In this document: piece by piece, positions 1 to 8,358 of the stretch
How positions within the stretch are numbered: the first letter of the stretch is position 1
Layout: each line of letters opens with the position of its first letter
Assembly (NCBI RefSeq): GCF_015500095.1
Contig: NZ_CP062983.1
Location: 930,001 to 994,000 of the forward strand
DNA: 64,000 nt
Reading direction: 5' to 3'
Origin: Phototrophicus methaneseepsis
GTDB lineage: Bacteria; Chloroflexota; Anaerolineae; Aggregatilineales; Phototrophicaceae
The notes under the pieces: generated by a model
What the model was told of the DNA's origin: nothing
What the model saw: the letters and a program-made list of their open reading frames with translations, nothing else
Database searches by the model: none
Program-made: the position numbers and the translations under genes

Positions 1-2
1 TT

Positions 3-416
3 GGGGATGCATCTAGTAATTCTTCAGCTAAAAAACAGAAACTAAGTCCTGATAAACAATTGCAAGAATTATTAGTCGCCATTAGTCCTAAAAACGCAAT
101 TCCACTAATTGATACACAGGATAAGATCCAAATTATTATTTCTGCCAAAATAGATTTTTTTCTCAATCAGGATGTTAGCGAAGCATTGGATGGAGAGTTT
201 CGAGTGTTAGGCAAAGTAACTCGACTAGTTAAAGAAAAGGATGAGACTATAAGTTTGTTGAATCGTACTAGCTTTTCTTTGTTTAGCTCTGATGTGTTTC
301 GTACAATGATTGATGATTTAAATAACCTCGGTGAATATGCATTAAATTTGCCCTATGTCCAGTTAGAGATAAATTCACCTGCTATACAAATAATGCCAAT
401 AGCGATTTTCCGATAA
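3..416 (+). CDS. Hypothetical protein, 5' end outside window (possibly DUF6414-like)
   Basis: An open frame runs from the left edge of the window to a TAA at 414-416, so the start codon lies upstream and only the last ~137 residues are visible. The visible part begins with a Ser/Lys-rich linker and then shows an alternating strand/helix pattern with the segment FRVLGKVTRLVKEKDE followed by ISLLNRTSFSLF. That combination vaguely recalls DUF6414-type proteins of unknown function, but I am not certain of the assignment. The DNA is clearly AT-richer than the genes after tRNA-Gly, which suggests horizontally acquired DNA ending near the tRNA. An internal TTG at 60 could serve as a start, but the frame stays open upstream of it. 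Confidence 0.6.
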   Translation, partial: GDASSNSSAKKQKLSPDKQLQELLVAISPKNAIPLIDTQDKIQIIISAKIDFFLNQDVSEALDGEFRVLGKVTRLVKEKDETISLLNRTSFSLFSSDVFRTMIDDLNNLGEYALNLPYVQLEINSPAIQIMPIAIFR

Positions 417-469
417 CCAATGTAAACAAGATACGCTTTACAAATTTTATCGCTTTTTGCAAAAAACCC

Positions 470-498
470 TTGTCAAGTGCCCTGGCTGGTTATATACT
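470..498 (+). promoter_or_regulatory. Sigma-70-type promoter of tRNA-Gly
   Basis: TTGTCA (470-475) and TATACT (493-498) are separated by exactly 17 bp and sit 12 bp before the tRNA-Gly gene. This matches the housekeeping -35/-10 consensus closely, so transcription should start near 505. Confidence 0.8.
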
Positions 499-510
499 GT
501 TCTTCATCTT

Positions 511-582
511 GCGGGTGTAGTTCAGCGGTAGAACGTTTCCTTGCCAAGGAAAAGGTCACGAGTTCGAATCTCGTCACCCGCT
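511..582 (+). tRNA. tRNA-Gly (GCC)
   Basis: The sequence folds into a full cloverleaf. The acceptor stem GCGGGTG (511-517) pairs with CACCCGC (575-581), the D-stem is GTTC/GAAC, the anticodon stem is TTTCC/GGAAA around loop TTGCCAA, and the T-arm is ACGAG-TTCGAAT-CTCGT. The anticodon GCC is at 543-545 and reads GGC/GGU glycine codons. The discriminator base is T582 and CCA is not encoded. A strong promoter lies just upstream and an intrinsic terminator just downstream, so the gene is its own transcription unit. Confidence 0.97.
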
Positions 583-589
583 CAAGAAA

Positions 590-615
590 AATCGGCCACG
601 AAGGCCGATTTTTTA
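590..615 (+). terminator. Intrinsic terminator of tRNA-Gly
   Basis: AATCGGCC (590-597) pairs with GGCCGATT (603-610) across a 5-nt loop and is followed by a T run. It lies 8 bp after the tRNA. Confidence 0.9.
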
Positions 616-667
616 TTTCCCTATGAACTTGTCTTTATGAAGTCGGCTCCCCACTGTGGCAGCGTGC

Positions 668-1165
668 CTAGCAGCCGATGCACAAATTATAGCCTGCGCT
701 GGTCCATTGGTTCGTACCGCCCAGGTCATAAACCCCTGTAAAACCCGCTTCATCCAGGATTTGCGCCGCCTGAGAGCTGCGGTTCCCGCTGCGGCAGTAA
801 ACTACAATCGGCTTATCCGTCGGCAGCTCGTTGATGCGCGATGCAATCAAATCGACCGAGATATTGTGTGCCCCCGCGATGTGGCTGGTGTTAAATTCAT
901 CCGGCGTGCGAACATCCAGCAGATAGTGATCGACACCTGCAAACTCTGTGTTATATGCCTCTGGGCTGATGAGCACGGGGTCTTCATTTGCCATCAGGTC
1001 CGTTGTATTCACCGAGGCCGTATTTGCGGCAGGCGGATTGACCAGGAAAAAGGCCGCTGCAGCCCCAATAACAACAACAACGAGCGCTGCGACAATAAAA
1101 ACCGTATTCGACTGCTTGGCTGGCGTCACTGTCTTGGACTTGGATTGACTTTTTGACTTGCTCAC
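668..1165 (-). CDS. Membrane-anchored rhodanese-like protein
   Basis: The 165-residue protein has a Ser/Lys-rich cytoplasmic N-terminus (1-20), one hydrophobic helix (about 21-43) and an exported rhodanese domain (about 62-165). The active-site loop CRSGNRS starts at Cys124, the usual sulfur-carrying cysteine, and the domain signature LLDVRTPDEF is present at 82-91. Rhodanese domains carry persulfide sulfur or act in redox steps; the membrane anchor places this one outside the cytoplasm. Two more cysteines lie at the extreme C-terminus (LCIGC), which may take part in disulfide exchange (inference). The start is GTG at 1163-1165 and no strong ribosome site is visible. Confidence 0.9.
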   Translation of the reverse strand: MSKSKSQSKSKTVTPAKQSNTVFIVAALVVVVIGAAAAFFLVNPPAANTASVNTTDLMANEDPVLISPEAYNTEFAGVDHYLLDVRTPDEFNTSHIAGAHNISVDLIASRINELPTDKPIVVYCRSGNRSSQAAQILDEAGFTGVYDLGGTNQWTSAGYNLCIGC

Positions 1166-1301
1166 GACAATTTACTCACAATCTTTCTTCTATAAGAACG
1201 AACACTCTGTACAAATATAGCTTCATGGTACTTAACATAATGCCTACAGAGACATACTGAATCTACTGTCGTTCGGCATAAGCTGAAGGTGATAGATGGC
1301 G

Positions 1302-1347
1302 TACAAGCCCCTATCAACCCCTCAAAGGGAGGATGATGGGGCCTGTA
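1302..1347. other. Long imperfect hairpin in intergenic space
   Basis: Between the rhodanese start and the next gene a stem of about 20 bp with a few mismatches can form (arms 1302-1322 and 1326-1347, loop AAA). No T run follows on either strand, so it is not a clear terminator. It may protect mRNA ends. Confidence 0.4.
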
Positions 1348-1372
1348 TGTAAATTATATTGCAAATAAATGC

Positions 1373-2098
1373 TTAATCGCGTTTAGGTAGATCCGGCAAC
1401 GGGGGCTTACGTGGCGGATTCGGGCCATTTTGCTGCCGCCGGAAGAAAATCGGAATCTCAGATGTGAACAGTCCGTCTGTTTCCTGCTCGGCCTGCGGTT
1501 GATCGGGAATCGTGCTTGGGCGCGGTGTTTGTTCGCCAAAGATAGGCCGTACAAAGTCCGTCAGGGCAATATGGCGTACAGGTTGCTGGCAAAGCTGGCG
1601 CAGTGACTGTATGCCATATTGGGCCAGCGCTTCGTATGCAGCCCTGGGCATATCACCCGCTTCCAGATCATCAAGCATATACGTCATGATGCCGCGTAGT
1701 TCCGCTTCTGAGGGCTTCGTCCCCTGGCGTTGGGCAGCGTAAGGTACCGCATAGCCCGCGATGGCACGGATCACAGGGACACACTCCCCTGTGATGACGA
1801 CCACAGGCGGCAGTTGGTCATCGGCGTAAACAGCATCTATGTGCGTAAAAGATGGGAAGAGCGCCTGCGTCAGCGCATAGTACAGATCACCATACAGGGC
1901 AACCCATGTGTTGATAATCTGGCTTTGCTGCGCGGCCTGAGCCTGTGTTATCTCTCCCATCAGCACTAAGATACCCTGCCGCACCAGCCCATTAGCGAGC
2001 ATATGCAGGCGCTCTACGCCTTCCGCAGGGTGATTTAGCAACGTGGAATCGTGCCGCTGAGCCAGCCGGCTCAGGATATTTTCGATACGTGTGGTCAT
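1373..2098 (-). CDS. Conserved hypothetical protein, mostly helical
   Basis: This is a 241-residue soluble protein with no signal peptide or membrane segment. Residues 1-180 look alpha-helical, with hydrophobic heptads such as GLVRQGILVLMGEI and a Gln/Ala-rich stretch after it. The last ~60 residues are Pro/Gln/Arg-rich and probably disordered. I do not recognise the family. It starts at ATG 2096-2098 and is transcribed away from the terminator at 2254-2280. Nothing in the context suggests a role. Confidence 0.65.
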   Translation of the reverse strand: MTTRIENILSRLAQRHDSTLLNHPAEGVERLHMLANGLVRQGILVLMGEITQAQAAQQSQIINTWVALYGDLYYALTQALFPSFTHIDAVYADDQLPPVVVITGECVPVIRAIAGYAVPYAAQRQGTKPSEAELRGIMTYMLDDLEAGDMPRAAYEALAQYGIQSLRQLCQQPVRHIALTDFVRPIFGEQTPRPSTIPDQPQAEQETDGLFTSEIPIFFRRQQNGPNPPRKPPLPDLPKRD

Positions 2099-2253
2099 GG
2101 TGTAAACTCAAACAAACGACTTGGCCTCTTGTGACCCCATTATAGGGATAATTCTATGCTGGGGTATAGCGCCATTGTTCAGGTTTGAATACAGCACGCC
2201 AAATCCCTCCCTATCGAGGGCCTTCATTAAGGTCTTAAAGGTCGTAGGAACAG

Positions 2254-2280
2254 AAAAAGCCGCTGTGAGGCGGCCTTTTT
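2254..2280. terminator. Bidirectional terminator hairpin
   Basis: AAAAAGCCGC and GCGGCCTTTTT pair with one bulge, and A and T runs flank the stem. It can stop transcription arriving from either side, including the leftward recN transcript. Confidence 0.7.
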
Positions 2281-2293
2281 GTATGTTTTCTTG

Positions 2294-2480
2294 CGTTAGC
2301 TGGGTTCAGCCGTTAGCTGGGTTCAGCCGTTAGCTGGGTTCAGCCGTTAGCTGGGTTCAGCCGTTAGCTGGGTTCAGCCGTTAGCTGGGTTCAGCCGTTA
2401 GCTGGGTTCAGCCGTTAGCTGGGTTCAGCCGTTAGCTGGGTTCAGCCGTTAGCTGGGTTCAGCCGTTAGCTGGGTTCAGC
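2294..2480. repeat. 11 perfect tandem copies of a 17-bp unit at the recN 3' end
   Basis: The unit CGTTAGCTGGGTTCAGC is repeated exactly 11 times (187 bp) with no visible variation. On the minus strand the unit reads GCTGAACCCAGCTAACG. In the copy nearest recN it encodes the last residues Ala-Glu-Pro-Ser and the TAA stop. The array therefore grew out of the gene's own end. There are no spacers, so it is not CRISPR. Confidence 0.97.
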
Positions 2481-4232
2481 GGCGAGGGCGTGTTTACGAT
2501 TACGCGCTGCATCGAGGATTTCCCTGGCGCTTTCTTTGCCCGTCTCGCCCAGAGTACCCAGCATGTCGGCTAACTCTGAAACGCGCTTATCGTCGGAATC
2601 CAGCGCTGTGATGACAGTTTGGGTGCGCTTCTGGCTGACTTTCTTGCGCACATGGTAATGCTTATCCGCGAAGCTAGCGAGTTGGGGCAGATGCGTTACG
2701 GCCATAACCTGATGCCCTTTGCTCAGGGCCCATAACTTTTCGCCGACAACAGCGCCAATACGCCCACCAATGCCCTGGTCAATTTCGTCGAAGATCAGGA
2801 TAGGCGTTTCATCGGCCTGAGTGAGGACGCGCTTGAGCGCCAGCATGATACGAGCCGCTTCACCGCCGGAGGCGACCTTCGCCAGCGGGCGCAGGGGTTC
2901 ACCAGGGTTTGCGCTCATCATGAATTCCAGCGTGTCGATGCCTGTGGTATCGAAGCTGTAGCGCTTATCACCCATGTAACAACCCGCTTCGGGGTCTTCT
3001 GTCGTTTCGATGATGACTTCAAAGCGCGTATTCTCCATACGCAAATCTTTGAGTTCTTTCACCACTTTGCGGCTGAGGTTTCGCCCTGCGAATTCACGCA
3101 CTTTGTGCATGCGCTCGGCCAGTTCACCGATATGGCGGAGCGTCTTTTCTTCCTCAGCGCGGAGTGTATCCAGTCGTTCGTCGCTGTGCTCAATGCCGAT
3201 GAGTTCTTTTTCCGCATTCGCGGCATAAGCCAACAATTCTTCGATGCTTTCCACTTTATAGCGGCGCTTCAGCGTCTTGATGAGTTCCAAGCGTTCTTCG
3301 ATCTCATCCAAGCGTGCCGGGTCGTGCTCCAGGTTATCGGCGTAGCGCGCCATGGTACGGCCTAGCTCCTGCACATTGGTGCTAAGCTCTTCCGCCAGTT
3401 CGTAATCTTCGCTGAGCGATTTATCAATATCGGCCAGCTTGCTCATCAATTGGGCCACTTGCATCAATTGGTCGATGGCGGAAGCGGTTTCGTCGTCCCC
3501 ATCGCCCGTGAGCAGGGCACTGGCCGCATTTGCAAGTGTCGCCAGGTGCTCACTATTGGAGAGGCGGTCCCGTTCTGTTTCCATCGCGGCGACTTCACCA
3601 GGGTTGAGTTCTGCCGTGCTGATTTCTTCAATCTCATCTCGCAGGCGGCGCGCCCGGCGTTCCAGCGCTTCTTTATCGCTTTGCAGGGTATGGATTTCTG
3701 CACGGGTATGATTTAGCGTGCTGACAACTTGTGCCAGGGCACTACGCACTTCCAGCAGATCAGCGTAGCGATCCAGCAAATCCAGATGTGCACGTGGGCG
3801 CAGCAGGGAAAGATGCGCACTTTGCCCGTGAATATCGACAAGGAGTTCGCCAATTTCTTGCAGCAGATCGGCGCTGACGGTGACGCCATTGATGCGCGCT
3901 ACACTGCGCCCAGAAGTGCTGCGGATTTCCCGGCTGAAGATGAGGACAGAGGGCTGTTCCCCCGGTTCGATCAGCGATTCGCGTTCCAGAATGGGCACGA
4001 TCTGCTCACGAAGCTGCGCATCCAGGGCGAAGGTCGCTTCGATGATCGCTTTATCGGAGCCAGCGCGAATATAGCTGGTATCTGTTTTGCCACCGACGAG
4101 CATTTCCATAGCATCGACGATGATGGATTTACCCGCACCTGTTTCCCCTGTAATGACATTGAAGCCATCGCTAAAAGACAGGGTAAGCTGCTCGATGATG
4201 GCGAAATTTTCAATGCGGAGTTCTTCTAGCAT
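2466..4232 (-). CDS. recN: DNA repair protein RecN
   Basis: RecN is an SMC-like ATPase that acts early in repair of double-strand breaks. The 588-residue protein has the family start with IENFAIIEQLTLSF, a Walker A GETGAGKS near residue 30, a long central coiled coil (about 150-400) and a C-terminal half with the signature ASGGEAARIMLAL and Walker B ILIFDEIDQGIGGR. It is slightly longer than usual RecN. The start is ATG 4230-4232. The last four residues and the stop fall in the first unit of the 17-bp tandem array. NAD kinase lies two genes upstream, a neighbourhood seen in many bacteria. Confidence 0.97.
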   Translation of the reverse strand: MLEELRIENFAIIEQLTLSFSDGFNVITGETGAGKSIIVDAMEMLVGGKTDTSYIRAGSDKAIIEATFALDAQLREQIVPILERESLIEPGEQPSVLIFSREIRSTSGRSVARINGVTVSADLLQEIGELLVDIHGQSAHLSLLRPRAHLDLLDRYADLLEVRSALAQVVSTLNHTRAEIHTLQSDKEALERRARRLRDEIEEISTAELNPGEVAAMETERDRLSNSEHLATLANAASALLTGDGDDETASAIDQLMQVAQLMSKLADIDKSLSEDYELAEELSTNVQELGRTMARYADNLEHDPARLDEIEERLELIKTLKRRYKVESIEELLAYAANAEKELIGIEHSDERLDTLRAEEEKTLRHIGELAERMHKVREFAGRNLSRKVVKELKDLRMENTRFEVIIETTEDPEAGCYMGDKRYSFDTTGIDTLEFMMSANPGEPLRPLAKVASGGEAARIMLALKRVLTQADETPILIFDEIDQGIGGRIGAVVGEKLWALSKGHQVMAVTHLPQLASFADKHYHVRKKVSQKRTQTVITALDSDDKRVSELADMLGTLGETGKESAREILDAARNRKHALAAEPS

Positions 4233-4392
4233 AGTGAAATAATTGTTTCCTGTAGATCAACGACAGTCACGAATGTTGTCTTGTGCAGCCTATTGTAACG
4301 AATCGCGTATCGTAGTGATATAACAATAACGCCAGAAATCGCACAGAATAGCCTCTATCGCTCTGATATGTGCTTAAACTAACGTGTATCCT

Positions 4393-4986
4393 TTATATTC
4401 GCCGCATAAAGCGATTGTAGATTGCGGCACCCATCGTCCCGGCACAAAGAATCAGCGGAATGTTGATGATGGCTTCCACATTAAACGTCAGCACCCCAAA
4501 GCGCAAAAAGATATAGACAGTTGGCGTGAGGATGGCCGCCAGGGCCACTGCTATGATGGCAACCGTCGCCGACTGCCTACCCACGCGTCGCCCGGTGGCC
4601 TGGCGAGCCAGGGTAGCGATATAGCTGCCTGCCGCCGTCCCGATGAAGATAGCGATCATCCAGCTAAAAAAGCCCCCGAAGCCAGCGACGAACAACGTAA
4701 TGATGCATACGATCAATGCCGCCGGGAAGATAATGCCAGCTGTTATCAGGTAATCTCGGCTTGTGCCCGTGAAGAAGCGGTCATCGCTGGCTTTGGCCTC
4801 TTCCTTACCCATGTAACCCGTGGGCGTGTGTACATAACAATACGAACACAGCAGCCTATCAGAGCGGATACTGCGCAGCATCATCTCATCATCAGGATGC
4901 TTGCACCGTGGTTTGATCGGGCACGTTGCAAGGCGTTCTTCTTCCAATGAATCGTATGATGACTTGTTCAGCGATGTGTCATTCAT
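4393..4986 (-). CDS. Membrane protein with N-terminal zinc-binding motif
   Basis: The 197-residue protein starts with a cysteine/histidine cluster (CPIKPRCKHPD, then LCSYCYV, about residues 21-52) that looks like a small zinc ribbon, followed by TPTGY and four predicted membrane helices (about 80-185). The layout of a cysteine-rich head on a small membrane domain is familiar in hypothetical proteins, but no function is known to me. It lies between nadK and recN on the same strand and may be co-transcribed with both. Confidence 0.75.
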   Translation of the reverse strand: MNDTSLNKSSYDSLEEERLATCPIKPRCKHPDDEMMLRSIRSDRLLCSYCYVHTPTGYMGKEEAKASDDRFFTGTSRDYLITAGIIFPAALIVCIITLFVAGFGGFFSWMIAIFIGTAAGSYIATLARQATGRRVGRQSATVAIIAVALAAILTPTVYIFLRFGVLTFNVEAIINIPLILCAGTMGAAIYNRFMRRI

Positions 4987-5076
4987 GGTCCTACTTAGTT
5001 ACCTCTATAACTGTATCTGCATTGCTGACAGTGTACAGCAACTTGCGGCTTACAGAGCGTGACGTTTGGCCTGTGA

Positions 5077-6009
5077 TCATGCCTCCGGGTCACGCTGCCC
5101 ATCTGTATGTTGTTTCATGCTGATGATGTTATCCAGCGAGACATTGCGTTTACCGCTCGACGTTATCCGTGGCTCCAGACGATCCAGCAGGGAGCGATAA
5201 AAATAGCTGCGCGAGCGTAAGCGCACAAAGCTGCTGCTGTGCTCGCTGGCACTGATGCGCACGACGTCATCGGATGTTAAAGTGCCTAATTGGATGCCAT
5301 CAACCGTAATCAGCATGCCGTTACGGTTCTCATCAGCGGATTTAACACCCACGGTAGAGCCTTCGCTCAGGATGATGGCGCGGTCCATACTCAGATGTGG
5401 GGCCGTCGGTACAATCAGGATATTCTTGAGGTCCGGTGGCAAGATGGGCCCGCCGACTGCCAGCGCATAGGCTGTGGAGCCTGTCGGTGTGGCGATGATG
5501 ATGGCGTCTGTGTTGTAGGTCGTTGTCCAGTGATTATCGATGTAAGCGTCGAGCTGCACCATGCGCCCTGGTCCATCGCCGCTAATGACGACATCATTGA
5601 CAGCATCACTTTGCATCTTCAGGGTGCCATCCTGGTAGACCTGGGCTGTAATCATCATGCGCGATTCGATCCAGTAATCGCCAGCCAGCACACGGTCCAG
5701 CGCGGCATCCCAATCATCAGGCCGGGCAATTTCTGTGACAAAGCCCAATCGGCCCATATTGACGCCCAATACCGGGACGTTATGCGGCGCGCAGGCTCGC
5801 GCGGCGCGGAACATCGTGCCATCACCCCCAATGGCGACGGCCATCTGCACATACCGTATATCATCGGAGACATCTGTTTCGTCCCATTGTTCATACAGGC
5901 AGGTTTTAATCCCCCGCTTTTGTAAGCTGCTCTCGATGCGTTGGGCGACGGGGAAGGTCGCCTTGCGTTTGGGATGGGCGAGAATGCCGACTTTCTTAAG
6001 TTCTTGCAA
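5077..6009 (-). CDS. nadK: NAD kinase
   Basis: NAD kinase phosphorylates NAD to NADP in the cytosol. The family motif GGDGTMFRAAR is present around residue 65, followed by VLGVNMGRLGFVTEI, NDVVISG, TPTGSTAYALAVGGPI and a C-terminal beta domain. I chose TTG at 6007-6009 because AGGAG lies 8 nt upstream and family members begin right there with KKVGILAHP. An upstream TTG at 6045 keeps the frame open but has no ribosome site. The gene is followed by the small membrane protein and recN on the same strand. Confidence 0.93.
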   Translation of the reverse strand: MQELKKVGILAHPKRKATFPVAQRIESSLQKRGIKTCLYEQWDETDVSDDIRYVQMAVAIGGDGTMFRAARACAPHNVPVLGVNMGRLGFVTEIARPDDWDAALDRVLAGDYWIESRMMITAQVYQDGTLKMQSDAVNDVVISGDGPGRMVQLDAYIDNHWTTTYNTDAIIIATPTGSTAYALAVGGPILPPDLKNILIVPTAPHLSMDRAIILSEGSTVGVKSADENRNGMLITVDGIQLGTLTSDDVVRISASEHSSSFVRLRSRSYFYRSLLDRLEPRITSSGKRNVSLDNIISMKQHTDGQRDPEA

Positions 6010-6238
6010 AGGAAAGACTCCTGTTGCGTTGCATAAAAAGCTCAACTTCAGTCTACCCTTTGTGGCCGGGTGGTGCCAACTGATTTGTCATCGCCATACG
6101 CCGATGATCGACACAAACAAGCCCCAAACTTCTAACACCTTCTCACTTGTTCTGATGATAGCACAGATGTTCTGTAAAAGATATGCCTCTGATGCCGGAA
6201 TCACTTATCTGGGCTTTTTATTTTTACTTTACAAAGCC

Positions 6239-6314
6239 TTAAACCCTGGTTAATACGCACACGTGTCGCCTTAACAAAAGTGGGGCTCGTTCGTTAACAC
6301 TGCCAAGCTACATT
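6239..6314 (+). promoter_or_regulatory. Candidate Pho-type operator and -10 element of pst operon
   Basis: Upstream of pstS there are four TTAA-centred hexamers: TTAAAC (6239), TTAATA (6250), TTAACA (6271) and TTAACA (6294), spaced about 11, 21 and 23 bp, close to multiples of a helical turn. Direct TTAACA repeats are the PhoP box of Bacillus. A plausible -10 TACATT lies at 6309-6314, and no good -35 is visible, as expected for an activated promoter. No phosphate regulator gene is in the window, so this is a suggestion. The rest of the 370-bp gap shows nothing else. Confidence 0.4.
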
Positions 6315-6378
6315 ACACGCCGACGTGAGGAGCGTCTTGATATCTCACTTGCAGATAAAAAGTAGGAGCCCTACAAAG

Positions 6379-8244
6379 ATGCAAAAATTTCGTTTTGGAC
6401 TGTTTGTGACTGTTATTCTGGCCCTGGTGATGGCGCTCCCGGCCTTTGCCCAGGATATTGTTGAATTGCCAGAAGTTGATCCGCTGGATGTGACGGGTGA
6501 TGTTGTGACCGCTGGTAGCTCCACGGTGTACCCGCTGTCAGAACGCATGGTGGAAGTCTTCCGCGATGCAGGTTACGCTGGCGAAATCTCAATCGATGAG
6601 ATTGGTTCCGGCGCTGGTTTTGAGCGCTTCTGCGTCGCTGGCGAGACAGACATCAGCAATGCCAGCCGCGCGATCCGCGACACAGAAATCGAGAGCTGCA
6701 ACGAAATTGGTCGTGAGCCGATTGAGTTCCGCATCGGCACCGACGCCATCACCGTGGCAGTCAGCTCCGACAATGACTTCGTGACCGATGTAACGACCGA
6801 AGAATTGGCACAGATCTTCAGCACAGCTGAGACCTGGGCGGATGTGCGCGCCGAATGGCCTGCTGAACCGATTCAGCGCTTCATTCCTGGCACCGACAGC
6901 GGCACCTTCGACTACTTCGTGGAAGAAATCTTCGAAGAAGACGAAGCACCGATCCTGGCAGCCAGCAACACGCAGCTTTCCGAGAATGACAACGTGCTGG
7001 TGCAGGGTATCCAGGGCAGCCCGTACGCGATTGGCTTCTTCGGCTTCGCTTACTATGCAGAGAACGAAGACACCCTGAATGCCGTCAGCATCGATGGTGT
7101 GACCCCGACCGCTGAAACAGCCGAAGACGGCAGCTACCCGCTGGCTCGTCCGCTGTTCATCTACAGCGACGCCACCATCATGGCCGAAAAGCCGCAGGTT
7201 GCTCAGTTCATCAACTACTACCTGACCCACGTGAACGAAGAAATCTCCGAAGTTGGTTACTTCCCGGCCAGCGATGCCGCCCTCAATGGCGCTCGTGAAG
7301 CCTGGTTAGAAGCCACTGGCATGAGCACCGGCGAAGACATGGAAGCCACCGAAGAAGCGATGGAAGAAGTCGAACTGGTCGAACTGCCGGCTGTTGATCC
7401 GCTGGATGTGACGGGTGATGTTGTGACCGCTGGTAGCTCCACGGTGTACCCGCTGTCAGAACGCATGGTGGAAGTCTTCCGCGATGCAGGTTACGCTGGC
7501 GAAATCTCAATCGATGAGATTGGTTCCGGCGCTGGCTTTGAACGCTTCTGCGTCGCTGGCGAGACGGACATCAGCAATGCAAGCCGCGCGATCCGCGACA
7601 CAGAAATCGAGAGCTGCAACGAAATTGGTCGTGAGCCGATTGAGTTCCGCATCGGCACCGACGCCATCACCGTGGCAGTCAGCTCCGACAACGACTTTGT
7701 GACCGATGTGACGACCGAAGAATTGGCACAGATCTTCAGCACAGCTGAGACTTGGGCGGATGTGCGTGCGGAATGGCCTGCTGAGCCGATTCAGCGCTTC
7801 ATTCCTGGCACCGACAGTGGCACCTTCGACTACTTCGTGGAAGAAATCTTCGAAGAAGACGAAGCACCGATCCTGGGAGCCAGCAACACGCAGCTTTCCG
7901 AAAATGACAACGTGCTGGTACAGGGTATCCAGGGCAGCCCGTACGCAATTGGCTTCTTCGGCTTCGCTTACTATGCAGAGAACGAAGACACCCTGAATGC
8001 CGTCAGCATCGATGGTGTGACACCGACCGCTGAAACAGCTGAAGATGGCAGCTACCCGCTGGCTCGTCCGCTGTTCATCTACAGCGACGCCACCATCATG
8101 GCCGAAAAGCCGCAGGTTGCTCAGTTCATCAACTACTACCTGACCCATGTGAACGAAGAAATCTCCGAAGTTGGTTACTTCCCGGCCAGCGATGCCGCCC
8201 TCAATGGCGCTCGTGAAGCCTGGTTGGCTGCTGTCGGCGAGTAA
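6379..8244 (+). CDS. pstS: Tandem double phosphate-binding protein PstS-PstS
   Basis: This is the extracytoplasmic phosphate receptor of the Pst ABC transporter. A 23-26-residue signal peptide ends at AFAQD. Two full phosphate-binding domains follow in one 621-residue chain, each about 290 residues, joined by a Glu-rich linker of roughly 25 residues. Each copy has AGSSTVYPLSERM, IGSGAGFERF, ISNASRAI, RIGTDAIT and [11 protein letters not shown], which are the phosphate-contacting loops of PstS. The copies are offset by 918 bp and differ at only a few residues (for example ILAAS versus ILGAS). The start is ATG 6379 with AGGAG 10 nt upstream. Standard PstS has one domain. It is the first gene of the pstSCAB operon. 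Confidence 0.95.
   Translation: MQKFRFGLFVTVILALVMALPAFAQDIVELPEVDPLDVTGDVVTAGSSTVYPLSERMVEVFRDAGYAGEISIDEIGSGAGFERFCVAGETDISNASRAIRDTEIESCNEIGREPIEFRIGTDAITVAVSSDNDFVTDVTTEELAQIFSTAETWADVRAEWPAEPIQRFIPGTDSGTFDYFVEEIFEEDEAPILAASNTQLSENDNVLVQGIQGSPYAIGFFGFAYYAENEDTLNAVSIDGVTPTAETAEDGSYPLARPLFIYSDATIMAEKPQVAQFINYYLTHVNEEISEVGYFPASDAALNGAREAWLEATGMSTGEDMEATEEAMEEVELVELPAVDPLDVTGDVVTAGSSTVYPLSERMVEVFRDAGYAGEISIDEIGSGAGFERFCVAGETDISNASRAIRDTEIESCNEIGREPIEFRIGTDAITVAVSSDNDFVTDVTTEELAQIFSTAETWADVRAEWPAEPIQRFIPGTDSGTFDYFVEEIFEEDEAPILGASNTQLSENDNVLVQGIQGSPYAIGFFGFAYYAENEDTLNAVSIDGVTPTAETAEDGSYPLARPLFIYSDATIMAEKPQVAQFINYYLTHVNEEISEVGYFPASDAALNGAREAWLAAVGE
6475..8241 (+). repeat. 918-bp near-identical direct duplication inside pstS
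   Basis: The stretch from about 6475 to 7390 is repeated from 7393 with only scattered, mostly silent changes. This points to a recent duplication or to ongoing gene conversion between the halves. Confidence 0.93.
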
Positions 8245-8290
8245 GTCGTTCGATAAGTTAACGCAAGAACACGAAACAGCCTTGTAAAAT

Positions 8291-8327
8291 CGTACGGGGT
8301 GTGCGCTAGTCTGGCACGCCCTGTACG
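8291..8327 (+). other. Stable hairpin between pstS and pstC
   Basis: A 14-bp stem with two G-U pairs (8291-8304 with 8314-8327, 9-nt loop) lies in the 114-bp gap. No proper T run follows, so it more likely protects the pstS end of the mRNA or partly attenuates transcription. This would give more binding protein than permease, as is common in ABC operons (inference). Confidence 0.6.
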
Positions 8328-8358
8328 CTTTAACGAAAGAGTGTTGGAGAGACAAAAT

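Noticed and set aside
656-1156. Rightward open frame opposite the rhodanese gene
   Set aside because: The opposite strand has all rhodanese motifs and a membrane anchor; this frame has no recognisable protein pattern.
1302-1347. Intrinsic terminator for the gene at 1373
   Set aside because: The stem is long, but no T run follows on either strand.
2294-2480. Possible CRISPR array at the regular 17-bp repeats
   Set aside because: Units are directly adjacent with no spacers, too short, and share coding sequence with recN.
5255-5925. Rightward open frames opposite nadK
   Set aside because: Shadows of a gene with a full set of NAD kinase motifs.
6010-6045. Longer NAD kinase start at TTG 6045
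   Set aside because: No ribosome site, and the ribosome site of TTG 6009 would lie inside the coding sequence.
6589-7230. Long open frame on the minus strand inside pstS (and its twin at 7507-8355)
   Set aside because: It is an antisense shadow of the GC-biased third codon positions in the duplicated pstS.
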